Source: a virus
DNA length: 35,028 nucleotides
IMG/VR virus record: IMGVR_UViG_3300047200_000126
Coordinates: 1 to 35,028 of that record
Reading direction: 5' to 3' (one strand)
Under the pieces are notes generated by a model. The model was given only the letters and a program-made list of their open reading frames with translations. It was not told the DNA's origin and ran no database searches. Positions 6,982 through 16,000 of the stretch are shown one piece after another. A program made the position numbers and the translations under genes. Position 1 is the stretch's first letter, and each line of letters starts with the position of its first letter.

Positions 6982-8868
6982 TTAGAATTTTAGATATCCG
7001 AGTATCTGGTTTATTGGAGCAAATGCTCCGGTAAGTTTGTATAATTTTTCATTGTACTTAAACACAATTCCTTCTGTAGGCATGATAGCACTGAATCCAC
7101 CTATGTCTTTTAAGCGAGCTAATTCTCTTTTTAAGAATTTTAGTGCTGCTGCTCCATCGTCCGTATTGTCTGTCTTTGAAAAGGCTTTAATTTGCTCAAT
7201 TGAGCTTCTCAAATCATTTTTCATTTTCCTAACGCTATTGTTAGGATTCAATGATACTAAATTTTCAATATTTCCAAGAGTATAAACTCCTAACTTTAAA
7301 AATAAGTTTTCAATTGGCTTACCTGCAATCTTTTTTTGATCGTTGTAATCTTTCTTATCAAAGTTCATTACCCAATTCTTAAACTCTTCGTTTTGAATAC
7401 CATCACGGATTACTTTAATATTAGTATCTTTGTTTCCAAAAGACCATCTATTAATTAACTGCATCATTGTGGTTTCAGGCACAGTGTACTGGAATCCTTT
7501 TGCTATCTGGCTAATGTAATTTTTCCACCAAGCTTGAAAGTAAAGACCCACCTTATCTGTAGGTTTTAGCTTGTATGTAGCCATTATAGTTGCGATCATT
7601 TTGCTCAGTTCTTCTTTTTGAGCTTTATATTCTGCAGACTTTCTGATTGTAATAGGATCTGTTGTTCTGATTTCGTAGGTCTTTTGAGTTTCTGCCTGTA
7701 CTTGACGTATAGCTCCTTGTAATTGTCTTACTGCTTCAATGTCTTCACCAACCACATTACCTGCTTTATCGTACTCTTTAATGTGATGAAGTCTTAGTTG
7801 TGAAGCTCCATAAGGAACTACATTAGCTGTTGGAGGATAAAGTACTTCTAAATTTACAAACTTAGCTCCATTTGCAAAAAACTTTTGCTTTTGAGCTGAG
7901 GATAGTTTATTAATGGCCATCTCTAAGTCTTTCATTGCTTCTGCAAATGCTTCTTGGATAGGACCCCTACCTGCAAAGGTATCTTCAACTTGTTTTACTG
8001 TCAAAGAGTTAGCTCCAAAATCTTTTACTTGTCCTTTGTTTCTTGCTGCTCTTACTTGACCATCCTTATAAGTTACCATTAGATTTTGTCCATCTAATTT
8101 TTCTTGTGCTGATTCTAATGTACCACCTAATGCAGCATTAATCATGTTTTGGATATCTTTGAACGTAAGATCGTAATCTTCGTATGGATGTGCAAGATGT
8201 CCTGCTGCTCCTCCTTCTAATAGCATCATAGATTCTGATATTGCTCCTGTCTTCTTTGTTAAAGTGTTGTAGATTGCACGAAGAATGTTTTCAGGTATGG
8301 TTGATGGATAGTTTGTTTTAAAGTTTTTGTAATCTTTTTTTGCTAAATCTTGTCTTAGTACTGAAGCACTAACACCTTTACCATTTAATTCATCTGTTCT
8401 TCCAGTATACAATAATGGTTTTGTGTCTAAAGGTAGCTCAATTACATTTACACCAGCTTTGTGGTATTTAGATCCTTCTGCATGACCTTCTACGAATTTC
8501 TTAACACGTTCGTAATCTTTACCTTTGCTACTTGCTGCTAATGCATAAGTTCCTGGTTTAGCTGTCTCAATGTATTTGTAAGCTGCTAGTAATGGATTAT
8601 CTTCTGCTACTTTTTGTACTGTTATTCCTCTTGTACCTACTAGTAGCTCATTCCATACCGTTATACTCTGCTCTCTAGTAACACCTTCACGTTCTTTTGG
8701 ACCAATTAAGATTTTTACTTCGGAAACATTTGGTAGTTTTGAATATTTTACTGCCAATTCCAAATGACCTCCATGAGGTGGCTTAAATCCACCAGGTAAT
8801 AGCACAATAATGCCTGTTTCAGCTTCTTGCAATATACCTTCTACTAAATACTTAGTTAAATCATTCAT
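6982..8868 (-). CDS. Nucleotidyltransferase fused to ATP-dependent polynucleotide ligase-like domain
   Basis: From ATG 8868 the protein has 628 residues; an in-frame TTG at 8871 is less likely. Residues 1-19 form a charged leader (LTKYLVEGILQEAE). Residues 20-200 are a HIGH-type (cytidylyl/adenylyl) nucleotidyltransferase domain with LLPGGFKPPHGGH (23-35). Residues 212-620 look like a covalent nucleotidyltransferase/ligase. They contain GHLAHPYEDYDLTF, then motif I EKLDGQN (K257 as the predicted adenylated lysine), AARNKG (274-279), motif III-like FVNLEV (337-342), motif IV EGIVFKY (599-605) and motif V YKLTG (610-614). The protein could join nucleic-acid ends or modify nucleotides; the substrate is unknown. 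The start overlaps the preceding gene by 8 nt. A TATTTATA motif lies 15 nt upstream. Confidence 0.85.
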   Translation of the reverse strand: MNDLTKYLVEGILQEAETGIIVLLPGGFKPPHGGHLELAVKYSKLPNVSEVKILIGPKEREGVTREQSITVWNELLVGTRGITVQKVAEDNPLLAAYKYIETAKPGTYALAASSKGKDYERVKKFVEGHAEGSKYHKAGVNVIELPLDTKPLLYTGRTDELNGKGVSASVLRQDLAKKDYKNFKTNYPSTIPENILRAIYNTLTKKTGAISESMMLLEGGAAGHLAHPYEDYDLTFKDIQNMINAALGGTLESAQEKLDGQNLMVTYKDGQVRAARNKGQVKDFGANSLTVKQVEDTFAGRGPIQEAFAEAMKDLEMAINKLSSAQKQKFFANGAKFVNLEVLYPPTANVVPYGASQLRLHHIKEYDKAGNVVGEDIEAVRQLQGAIRQVQAETQKTYEIRTTDPITIRKSAEYKAQKEELSKMIATIMATYKLKPTDKVGLYFQAWWKNYISQIAKGFQYTVPETTMMQLINRWSFGNKDTNIKVIRDGIQNEEFKNWVMNFDKKDYNDQKKIAGKPIENLFLKLGVYTLGNIENLVSLNPNNSVRKMKNDLRSSIEQIKAFSKTDNTDDGAAALKFLKRELARLKDIGGFSAIMPTEGIVFKYNEKLYKLTGAFAPINQILGYLKF

Positions 8869-9406
8869 CAACGGTGTCTTGGTTATAAATATGCTTGTTA
8901 TTAAGTTGACGTCTTAAATTAGCAACTTCTACTTGTAATTTTTCTGTTTTATCTATTAAATTCATTACCAACTTGCCTAAAGGTACATCTCTTATAGCTT
9001 CGTGTTTTTTAAAGTACAAGTCATCCGCTACTATATCACCATCAACAAATAGTTTACAATTACTATACACATTTTCATCCAGAGATTGACCGATATATAC
9101 CTTTTCCATATTACGGTATGGTATTATTTCACGCATCTCAACATTTTTTGTCATTGGATTGTATGAGAGGTAGTGTAGTATAAAGAAGATAGCATCTCCT
9201 TTTAATTGCTTATCAGTAGATGGCATTCCTATCCTTAGACTGTAAGGATTTTGTTCATGCTTATCTCTTATTTGAAGAATGTTTTCACCTTGCCAACTTT
9301 GGTATATGTTTTTAAGTTTAATCTTACCTAAAGCATGCTCATTAACCATTCCTTGTATTGCTGGAAATGGTGTTGTGCAGTTTCTTATATTACCTGTGTT
9401 TATCAT
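8861..9406 (-). CDS. Probable virion structural protein with C-terminal coiled coil
   Basis: The protein has 181 residues. The N-terminal part contains IKLKNIYQSWQGENILQIRD and beta-rich text. The centre contains KLFVDGDIVADDLYFKK, a pattern seen in tail-fibre or collar-associated proteins where a beta segment precedes a chaperone-like coiled coil. The C-terminus (containing LGKLVMNLIDKTEKLQVEVA) is a predicted trimeric or dimeric coiled coil. The gene lies 3 nt after the preceding structural gene and overlaps the ligase fusion. I do not recognise a named family; a fibre or tail-attached role is inferred from context. Confidence 0.68.
   Translation of the reverse strand: MINTGNIRNCTTPFPAIQGMVNEHALGKIKLKNIYQSWQGENILQIRDKHEQNPYSLRIGMPSTDKQLKGDAIFFILHYLSYNPMTKNVEMREIIPYRNMEKVYIGQSLDENVYSNCKLFVDGDIVADDLYFKKHEAIRDVPLGKLVMNLIDKTEKLQVEVANLRRQLNNKHIYNQDTVDE
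8884..8891 (-). promoter_or_regulatory. Late-promoter-like motif inside the end of the preceding gene
   Basis: The coding strand reads GCATATTTATAACC, with TATTTATA ending 15 nt before the ATG at 8868. It lies within the coding sequence of the gene ending at 8861. It could start a transcript covering the ligase fusion and the following cluster of small genes. The role is inferred from the eight-copy pattern. Confidence 0.5.
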
Positions 9407-9409
9407 TGT

Positions 9410-10882
9410 TTATGGAGTAGGTGGTGGTAGACTTTCAGCACGATCTATACCTGCAACGTAGCTAGTATTTTGAACTATTTGAGTAAGTGAGTATGGTTTG
9501 ATAAATCTTGGATCGGTTGTTACTCCTACTTTACACATCTGTATATCGTCTACTATAATTCCAAAGTAAGCATTATTTGCTAATGACCCACTCACCTCTA
9601 TACATAGTTGTGCTGGATATCCATACTGGATTACATTTACATTGAACTTTTCTATTGCATAACCTGTTTGTATATCATAAAAGCTTATTGCTGGTGCAGT
9701 TCCATACCCATTTCCAACTCTTACCATGTTATTTTCAGGTGGATACCATCCAAGTGCTCCTGGTACTCTAGCAGATGATGAAGGAATCTGAGGAATTATG
9801 TTATGTATAAACACAGACATAAAGGTATTGTTATCTGGGTAGCTGTCTAATGCTATTTGCTTTTTAAGAGTGAACTGTACGTTGTAGATACCACCATTAT
9901 CTGTAAATAAATCGTTAGCTTTGTATCCTGTGAAACTCTTAAGCCAGTAATCTGTCCCAGTGGATTGACCACTTTGTGATACTGGTGTTGGAAAGTAAAG
10001 ACGTCTTGCTTTTAAGGCTTCTGTTGATAGTCTTAATCCGGTAGCTGTGTCATCATTATAGTAGGTTGATCCTATTACTAAAGAGCTACTTACACTTGCT
10101 CTTGATATTAACGCTCCACCTCCTAAATCAAAATACTGTCCATCTATTGAAGAAGTAGAGTTTCCATTTGTAATGTTTGGGAAGGATATATCATATGCAA
10201 AGTATGAAGCTGAGTCTCTAGCTGTTTGATAGTAGGTAGCACCTACGCTTACAGGATAGCTAGAGGTTGCTGGTGCAGTGGAAGGTATTTGGTAAGAGTG
10301 AATGTATTGAAAGCTGGCTGTGTTTGCAAATCTAGGATCTGTTATTCTCCAACTAGATGTTATGGGATAGCTTGCTACACCAAAACTAGATCCGTTGGGT
10401 TGATTTGTTTTATGGAAGCTTTTGGATGTGTAAGAAAGATCCCACTGCCGCCAGTTATATATATTAAAAGTTGATCCTCCATCTACTGAAGCAGCTTCAC
10501 CAAGCTCTCTAAAAGACCAAGAAGGAATTTGAACATTCCATAAAAAATCAGCTGCATGCGATCCCCATGGTAAAGCAAGATAGGAAGCATTGCTTGATGA
10601 GTCTCTTGTTGTTATAAAAGATCCTGACTTTCCTCCTGAAGGTGTGAGTGCTTTGCTTGATGTTAGATCTGCTGGAAAGTTTAAGAAGGAGTGCGATACT
10701 TTTAACCCTTGAGAAGCTGCTGTTGAGGAGGATACACTCGATGTAAACCAATACTCTGGTAGACGTCCTTGCCAAACAAAGATACCATTTCCTGCTTCTG
10801 ATCCAGAGCGTGTTCCATTAAGACTACCTGTCGGACCTAATCGTTTGTAAAATAAATCAAATACTCTTGTTGGAAATCCCAT
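9410..10882 (-). CDS. Large Ser/Gly-rich tail or fibre structural protein
   Basis: The protein has 490 residues, is rich in Ser, Thr, Gly, Tyr and Asn, and has few charges, few long helices and no signal peptide or membrane segment. Repeating short beta-like segments (for example SLVIGSTYYND, FGIIVDDIQM) suggest beta-sandwich domains. The C-terminal 150 residues (from about FMSVFIHNIIPQ to FGIIVDDIQMCKV) look like one jelly-roll or carbohydrate-binding module. The composition matches the other tail-associated proteins in this window. Position directly after the split structural gene (5-nt gap) places it in the same late operon. The specific role, such as receptor-binding fibre or baseplate appendage, is not determined. 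Confidence 0.75.
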   Translation of the reverse strand: MGFPTRVFDLFYKRLGPTGSLNGTRSGSEAGNGIFVWQGRLPEYWFTSSVSSSTAASQGLKVSHSFLNFPADLTSSKALTPSGGKSGSFITTRDSSSNASYLALPWGSHAADFLWNVQIPSWSFRELGEAASVDGGSTFNIYNWRQWDLSYTSKSFHKTNQPNGSSFGVASYPITSSWRITDPRFANTASFQYIHSYQIPSTAPATSSYPVSVGATYYQTARDSASYFAYDISFPNITNGNSTSSIDGQYFDLGGGALISRASVSSSLVIGSTYYNDDTATGLRLSTEALKARRLYFPTPVSQSGQSTGTDYWLKSFTGYKANDLFTDNGGIYNVQFTLKKQIALDSYPDNNTFMSVFIHNIIPQIPSSSARVPGALGWYPPENNMVRVGNGYGTAPAISFYDIQTGYAIEKFNVNVIQYGYPAQLCIEVSGSLANNAYFGIIVDDIQMCKVGVTTDPRFIKPYSLTQIVQNTSYVAGIDRAESLPPPTP

Positions 10883-10887
10883 ATTAA

Positions 10888-12345
10888 TTAGCCTATAAAC
10901 AATGGTACGTTTGCACTACCACTAAAGTTTGTATTGTAGTAGAAATAAAGCTTGTCATCTTGACAAGTGTTGGATGCTATATCTGCTTTTAGATTAAGTA
11001 TAACATCATCTAAGAAAGTTGTATACTCTGATTGTCTTCCTGTAAAGTCAAAGTATTCAATTTTAAAATCAATGGACTGTGATAGTGTTGATGCTACTAT
11101 TAATTCTTGAGGTAGTGGTACAGCATATTGCACTATATTTGGTGTAAATCCATTAATTTGATAAGGCTTAATACTCACTTCACCAATATAGGCACTACCA
11201 GTTACTCCTGACATTTGATCTACTACACGAGATCTGAATAGTGGTCTGCCTAAACCTGCCGCATCTGTTTCAAAGTCATATAGAATTTTACCATAGTATT
11301 TTCTATTTGCTCGATCGTTTTTAATTTTTCCTAAGTACTTTCCAAATCTATTATAAGATCCTTTGTAACGATCTTTTTCATTATTATAGGACTTATCAAA
11401 TGCTCTTGGATATACCATTGGCATAATAGCATTTAAACTCATTGGATCACTGTTCATATACACTTCTACTTCTGTGTATGGGTCTAGTGTAAGATAGAAT
11501 CCTAATGTATAGGTTTGGTTTGGTGCGTAGTTCTGATTAAATTGTGTGGTAAATATCCCAGATTGAGTATAAGAAGCGTTTATTGGAGCAGATTCAATCA
11601 TAACACTGTTATCAAGTGATCCTGATTTTACATAGACACTTGTTGGTCTTTCTTCTAAGAATGTCCAATAGTCTGTGAGTATTGACTGTGTAACAAAGTG
11701 TCCAACAAGCCTATAATCTGACTCGTGTCTTGCATAATTCATACCATTAACATATTGAGCATCTGTTAGGTATTCAACTGGTATGACAATTTGATCGTTT
11801 AGCTGTTTGTAATCACCAGTAACTGATCCCAACTTTGCAGAAGTTTTTATTCTATACACTTGACCACTTATTGGATTCAAATCTCCAAAAGTAAATTCAA
11901 CATAAGACTGGCTTACTGTGGAACTTGTCACGTAAGTGAGATCAGTTGGTACATACACAATACTACCAGTAAATACGCTTGCGTTCTTGTAATTAAAGGT
12001 TGAATAAGTGTTTGATGATATGTCATTTGCATCTTGTGTTATGATGCTGAGTTGTTCACTTAGGATGGCTTGACTATTGTTTATTATTTCTACAATTGTA
12101 GCTTTGTAATCCTTTAGTTGCTCGTAAACACTTCCAGAAACAGTTATTCCAGTAGGTAGGGCTGGTAGTAGTGTTTTTGGCGTACTACCCGAATTAAAAA
12201 ACGTAAAGTAACCTCCTAACTGCTGCTTACTAAAAGATGCTGATACTGATTTTATTATGGTATTGAAACGTGTTGTGTAGTTTATTAAAAAACCGTTTGC
12301 AACGTCTTCATCTCTATTTCTAGCTGCTGTTGATACACCATTCAT
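10888..12345 (-). CDS. Structural protein, main part of an apparently frame-split gene
   Basis: From the first ATG (12345) this is 485 residues, beginning MNGVSTAARNRDED. The same frame is open for another 67 codons upstream, to a stop at 12547-12549, and encodes normal protein-like sequence there. The true N-terminus therefore probably lies in the preceding reading frame (12522-13001). The protein is Ser/Thr/Tyr-rich and beta-like, with segments such as QTYTLGFYLTLDPYTEVEVY and a C-terminal FKIEYFDFTGRQSEYTTFLD. These look like carbohydrate-binding-type sandwich domains. It has the same composition as the neighbouring tail proteins, and no enzyme motif is seen. It is probably a virion structural or adhesin component. 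Confidence 0.75.
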   Translation of the reverse strand: MNGVSTAARNRDEDVANGFLINYTTRFNTIIKSVSASFSKQQLGGYFTFFNSGSTPKTLLPALPTGITVSGSVYEQLKDYKATIVEIINNSQAILSEQLSIITQDANDISSNTYSTFNYKNASVFTGSIVYVPTDLTYVTSSTVSQSYVEFTFGDLNPISGQVYRIKTSAKLGSVTGDYKQLNDQIVIPVEYLTDAQYVNGMNYARHESDYRLVGHFVTQSILTDYWTFLEERPTSVYVKSGSLDNSVMIESAPINASYTQSGIFTTQFNQNYAPNQTYTLGFYLTLDPYTEVEVYMNSDPMSLNAIMPMVYPRAFDKSYNNEKDRYKGSYNRFGKYLGKIKNDRANRKYYGKILYDFETDAAGLGRPLFRSRVVDQMSGVTGSAYIGEVSIKPYQINGFTPNIVQYAVPLPQELIVASTLSQSIDFKIEYFDFTGRQSEYTTFLDDVILNLKADIASNTCQDDKLYFYYNTNFSGSANVPLFIG

Positions 12346-12546
12346 TGTAAATGGTGCTCCTGTTGGATTAACCGATATTGCTCTTAATCTTGGATCTAAT
12401 ATATTCTTACTTGATGCAAAGTCTCTATCGTAACCAGAAAAATCAGAACTAACAATGCTGAAGTCGTTTACGCTACTAGTGTATGCTGTAAAGTTGTATG
12501 CGCTTGCAGTGCTTTGAGCTGCTATCTTAACTGGTGTGACAATTTG
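12346..12546 (-). other. Coding-like 5' extension without a start codon (apparent -1 frame change)
   Basis: The frame of the 485-residue ORF continues upstream to 12546. It encodes QIVTPVKIAAQSTASAYNF and ILDPRLRAISVNP, plausible protein with no ATG, GTG or TTG. The upstream ORF (12522-13001) ends in another frame inside the same 25-nt window (12522-12546). Inserting one base, for example in the AAA of GACAAATTG, would join the two into one protein of roughly 700 residues (...LIFDK-IVTPVK...). I see no classical X-XXY-YYZ slippery heptamer. A natural indel, an assembly error or unconventional recoding are all possible. Confidence 0.7.
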
Positions 12547-13001
12547 TCAAATATTAACTCAGAATTGTTTCGCTCAAAAGGTAGTATGTTAAATTGTTTG
12601 GACCACCTCACATTATACTTTCCTGCTTCACTCTTAGGAACTGGTAGGCCATTAAGATTTAATAGTGCCTCACCAACAAAGTATGCAGTTGCAATACCTT
12701 GAGCTGTTATATCATAAACATCAAATGATATATAGTAGTTATTAAATCTATCAGTATACCCAGTAACTTCCGTAAAAATTGCTTGACCTTCAGCATCTAT
12801 TATCTCAACATCAACTGTTGTATTTATTCTTAAATCTAAACCACCTTTTATCTTAATTACATGTCTACCACCTCCAACTACTAATGGAAAATCTTGAGCA
12901 TCAAAATAGTTTGGTGAATTTTCTGATGTGTCTTCAATGTAAAAAGTTCTGGTTGAGTATCCTTTTAGTAGAGGTATTTTGTATGTTGATAGCAATGTCA
13001 T
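12522..13001 (-). CDS. Structural protein, N-terminal part of frame-split gene
   Basis: The ORF has 159 residues starting MTLLSTYKIPLLKGYSTRTF. Its ATG is 4 nt after a TATTTATA motif. The content is beta-rich (VDVEIIDAEGQAIFTEV, NNYYISFDVYDITAQGIATA), similar to small Ig-like or fibronectin-like adaptor domains in tail proteins. The last residues before the TAG at 12522-12524 (KLSHQLR) look like out-of-frame translation. The in-frame continuation of the domain is found in the -1 frame downstream. The best reading is an N-terminal domain of a ~700-residue structural protein interrupted by a frame change. As written it could still be a separate small protein. Confidence 0.72.
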   Translation of the reverse strand: MTLLSTYKIPLLKGYSTRTFYIEDTSENSPNYFDAQDFPLVVGGGRHVIKIKGGLDLRINTTVDVEIIDAEGQAIFTEVTGYTDRFNNYYISFDVYDITAQGIATAYFVGEALLNLNGLPVPKSEAGKYNVRWSKQFNILPFERNNSELIFDKLSHQLR

Positions 13002-13005
13002 CTAC

Positions 13006-13013
13006 TATAAATA
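13006..13013 (-). promoter_or_regulatory. Late-promoter-like motif upstream of the frame-split structural gene
   Basis: The coding strand reads CGATATTTATAGTAGATG. TATTTATA ends only 4 nt before the ATG at 13001, in the 16-nt gap after the SbcDC-fusion gene. If it acts as a -10 element, the transcript would be leaderless or nearly so. Confidence 0.55.
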
Positions 13014-13017
13014 TCGT

Positions 13018-16000
13018 CTAACAATTTATATAGCTAAAATCATCTTTACGATCTATAGTTATTATATTGTCAACCATATCCCTAACAACATCAATGTGAG
13101 ATATTACTAAACTAAACCTAAATACATCCTTCATATATGTGAATAAAGTGTGCATTGAGTTAAGATTGCTACTATCCAATACTCCCAAACCTTCATCTAA
13201 TGCAATGAAGTCAGGCTTTGGTAGGTTAGTAATCTTAATTAAAGCTATACGAAGTGCTAAAGATGATAAAAAACGCTCCATTCCAGAGCTTAACTCTAAT
13301 GGCCACTTTGCATCATCATAGCAAATAAATACGTTTATATTCTTTCCATCTGTCTCCAGTTCAACCGTAAAGTCAATAACTTGGTTTAAGATGTTGTTGA
13401 CATATTGTTGTATGTATGGAACAGCTTTGCTTATCATTACATATGGTATGCCATCTTTACAAACAGCTTTACAATATAGATCGTAGGCTACTTGTCTATC
13501 AGCCAACTCTTGCATATGTCTGATAGATTCATTGCATTCATCAATAACCTGTTCAGCTACCTTTATTTTAGCATGAAAATCCTTTACTGTATTGTTAGCT
13601 TTGGATAGATCTATCTTTTTTAATGCTATTTTTCCTTGTATATCTTTGATTTGAACGTGGATTGCTTTGTTGTTGCTAAGTATTGCCACATTGTCATTAT
13701 ACACCTTTATATCCCCTTTAATCTTGTCTATTTTGTGTTTTTGGATATCTATATCCTTCTTGATACGATCATAAGCATTCTGCAATCTCTCTACTACTAT
13801 CACAGCTTCTTTGTGGTTGTTGAGTGCTATCTGCAGTTTGTTAGCTTCTTCTTGTATAAACTTGTTGTTTTCAATAAACTCGGATACCTTACCTATTTTC
13901 TGCAAAAAATCATGTACTACCTTCTTATCGTTTTCTAACTCATCTTTAGTCTCGATAGCATCCTTTACAAATACGTTTGAAGTACAATACTTGCAATTAG
14001 GATCATACTCGTGTTTTTCGAGTTTTTCCAGCTTTGATAGCTTGTTTGATATTGTAAGTTTCATTGTGCTGAGTGTGTTATCTAACTCACTCTTCTCTTG
14101 CAACTTTGCGTTGTACTCCTTGTATAGGTTGTTATCAAAAGAACTTTTAGTCTTGTCTAAATTCTGTGTAGCTTCCTGTAAAACTGTCTGCTCATCTTCT
14201 AATTGCAAATGTGCTGTTGAAGCATCTTGACCTAGTTTAGCTAAATTGTTTTCTGCTAATTGCAAATCTTTTTCCAATACTACAATATCTAAACCATCAG
14301 CTGTACAAGGTTGTAGTTGCTTGTTTAAATCGAGCTGTTGCTCACTTAATATGTGTAAGTCAGCTTCTGCGCTATCTAATACCTTTTGAGCTTCTTCATG
14401 CTTACCTTCGTTAGTTTCTTTAGCTGTTTCAGCATCTCCTAGTTTAGTCTCAAAATCTTGCTTTTGGTACTCCTCTAATACTATTACAGCTGTTCTATTC
14501 TCTTTGTTAGCTAACTCATATAGTGAGTCAAATATTTTCAAATCTAAAAAGTTAGCTAACAAATCTTTTCTTTCACCTTGAGTCTTATCGATAAAGTTTG
14601 AGTTATTACCTTGTAGTGATAATGCAGTTAAAATGAAGTCATCAAAGGTTCCTACATAGGATTGAATAATCTTGTCTGTATCTCTTCTTTGCTCACCATT
14701 TAAGGATATCTTATTGTAGTCAGCATCTATGTACCAAAAATCTATATCTACACGAAGCTTACCAGCTAATGGTCCTTTTAGGTATCTTGTAGCTTTTTTC
14801 TCTACAAAATAATCTAAACCACCTAATTCAAACTGAAACTTACACCAGAAGCCATCCTTCTTTCTATTCAATACTTGCTCAGCTTTGCTCGCTCTAAAGG
14901 AGTGATCAAATAAACAAAAGCAAAGAGCATCTAAGATAGCTGATTTACCTGCATGATTAGGTGCAAACAATCCACATGTTCCATCCAGCTTTTCAAAGTT
15001 TACTGAGTTGCCTTCACCATAACTGAACATATTATCAAACTCAAACTTCTTTGGTTTCCAAACTACGTTACGAGCTGATTCTCCTTGATTTAAGGTTTGA
15101 TTAAGTGTTGTATTGATTTTTAGTATGGATTCCATCAACTCTGCATCAACGTCAAACTGCTGTAAGTAATCCGTTATCAACTGGTTTTGGTGTTGAATAT
15201 TACGTACATCTCCTTGGTGAAGAGATTCTCCAAATAATTGATTATCAGTAGTACTTGTGTTCTTATCTAACCTCTGAACAATCACATCACTATTACGATA
15301 TAGTTTTCTAATTGTTGCAAGGATTCTTTTGACTTCTGCTGCTGAAGTGTTCTTAGTTCTTAGCCGTACGTTTGTTTTGGAGTTGATTGGTAAGTTGTCA
15401 GGCAATACTCCTGAGTCTACATCTAGTGTATAGAATCCATATGGATTTGGAATATCAAAAAACTCATACTTGATGTCTCCTTTAGTTCTCAAATCACAAA
15501 GAGCATAACCATGCCCCTCAAAAGATTCTCCAAAGTTTTGTTGTACTAATGATCCTGGATAAAATATAATTGGCTCACTCTTACATAGGACTTGTCTTTT
15601 GTGAATGTCTCCTAACAAAACTAAATCAAAGTTTGCAAAAGTATCCCAATCTAAACCATGTGACAACACTAAACCACTATCAACTTTACTATTAGCAATA
15701 GTACCGTGATACATAGCTATTGTATGTTTGTATTCTTTATTTTGTGGTAATTTATCAGCTGTTACATAGTCTGTTGCTGGATCAAGTAAAGACATGACAC
15801 TTATGGCTACGTCACCAATTTCATATACTCCTGAGTTACGTAGGTAGAAAAGATTAGGATGATTGTTAGCTTCTATTATTGGAGTTAAAGCATCTAATCT
15901 GTTGTTGTTATTTAGATTTGTGTCATGGTTACCACAAATAACTATTGTAGGTCTTCTTGTAGCTAACTCATTAAACAGGTATGAAGTCATGTTAATCAAC

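Noticed and set aside
10882-10895. TGTTTATAG upstream of the 490-residue gene as a ninth late motif
   Set aside because: It has a mismatch in the octamer and encodes the end of the preceding protein, so it was not counted.
12522-12546. Classical programmed -1 frameshift site
   Set aside because: No X-XXY-YYZ heptamer exists in the overlap, and the tRNA re-pairing needed at AAA or TTG is poor. An indel or error is at least as likely.
13636-14230. Plus-strand open frames of 100 and 139 codons
   Set aside because: They lie antisense to the coiled-coil arms of the SbcDC fusion, overlap each other, and have low-complexity hydrophobic content typical of reversed heptad repeats.
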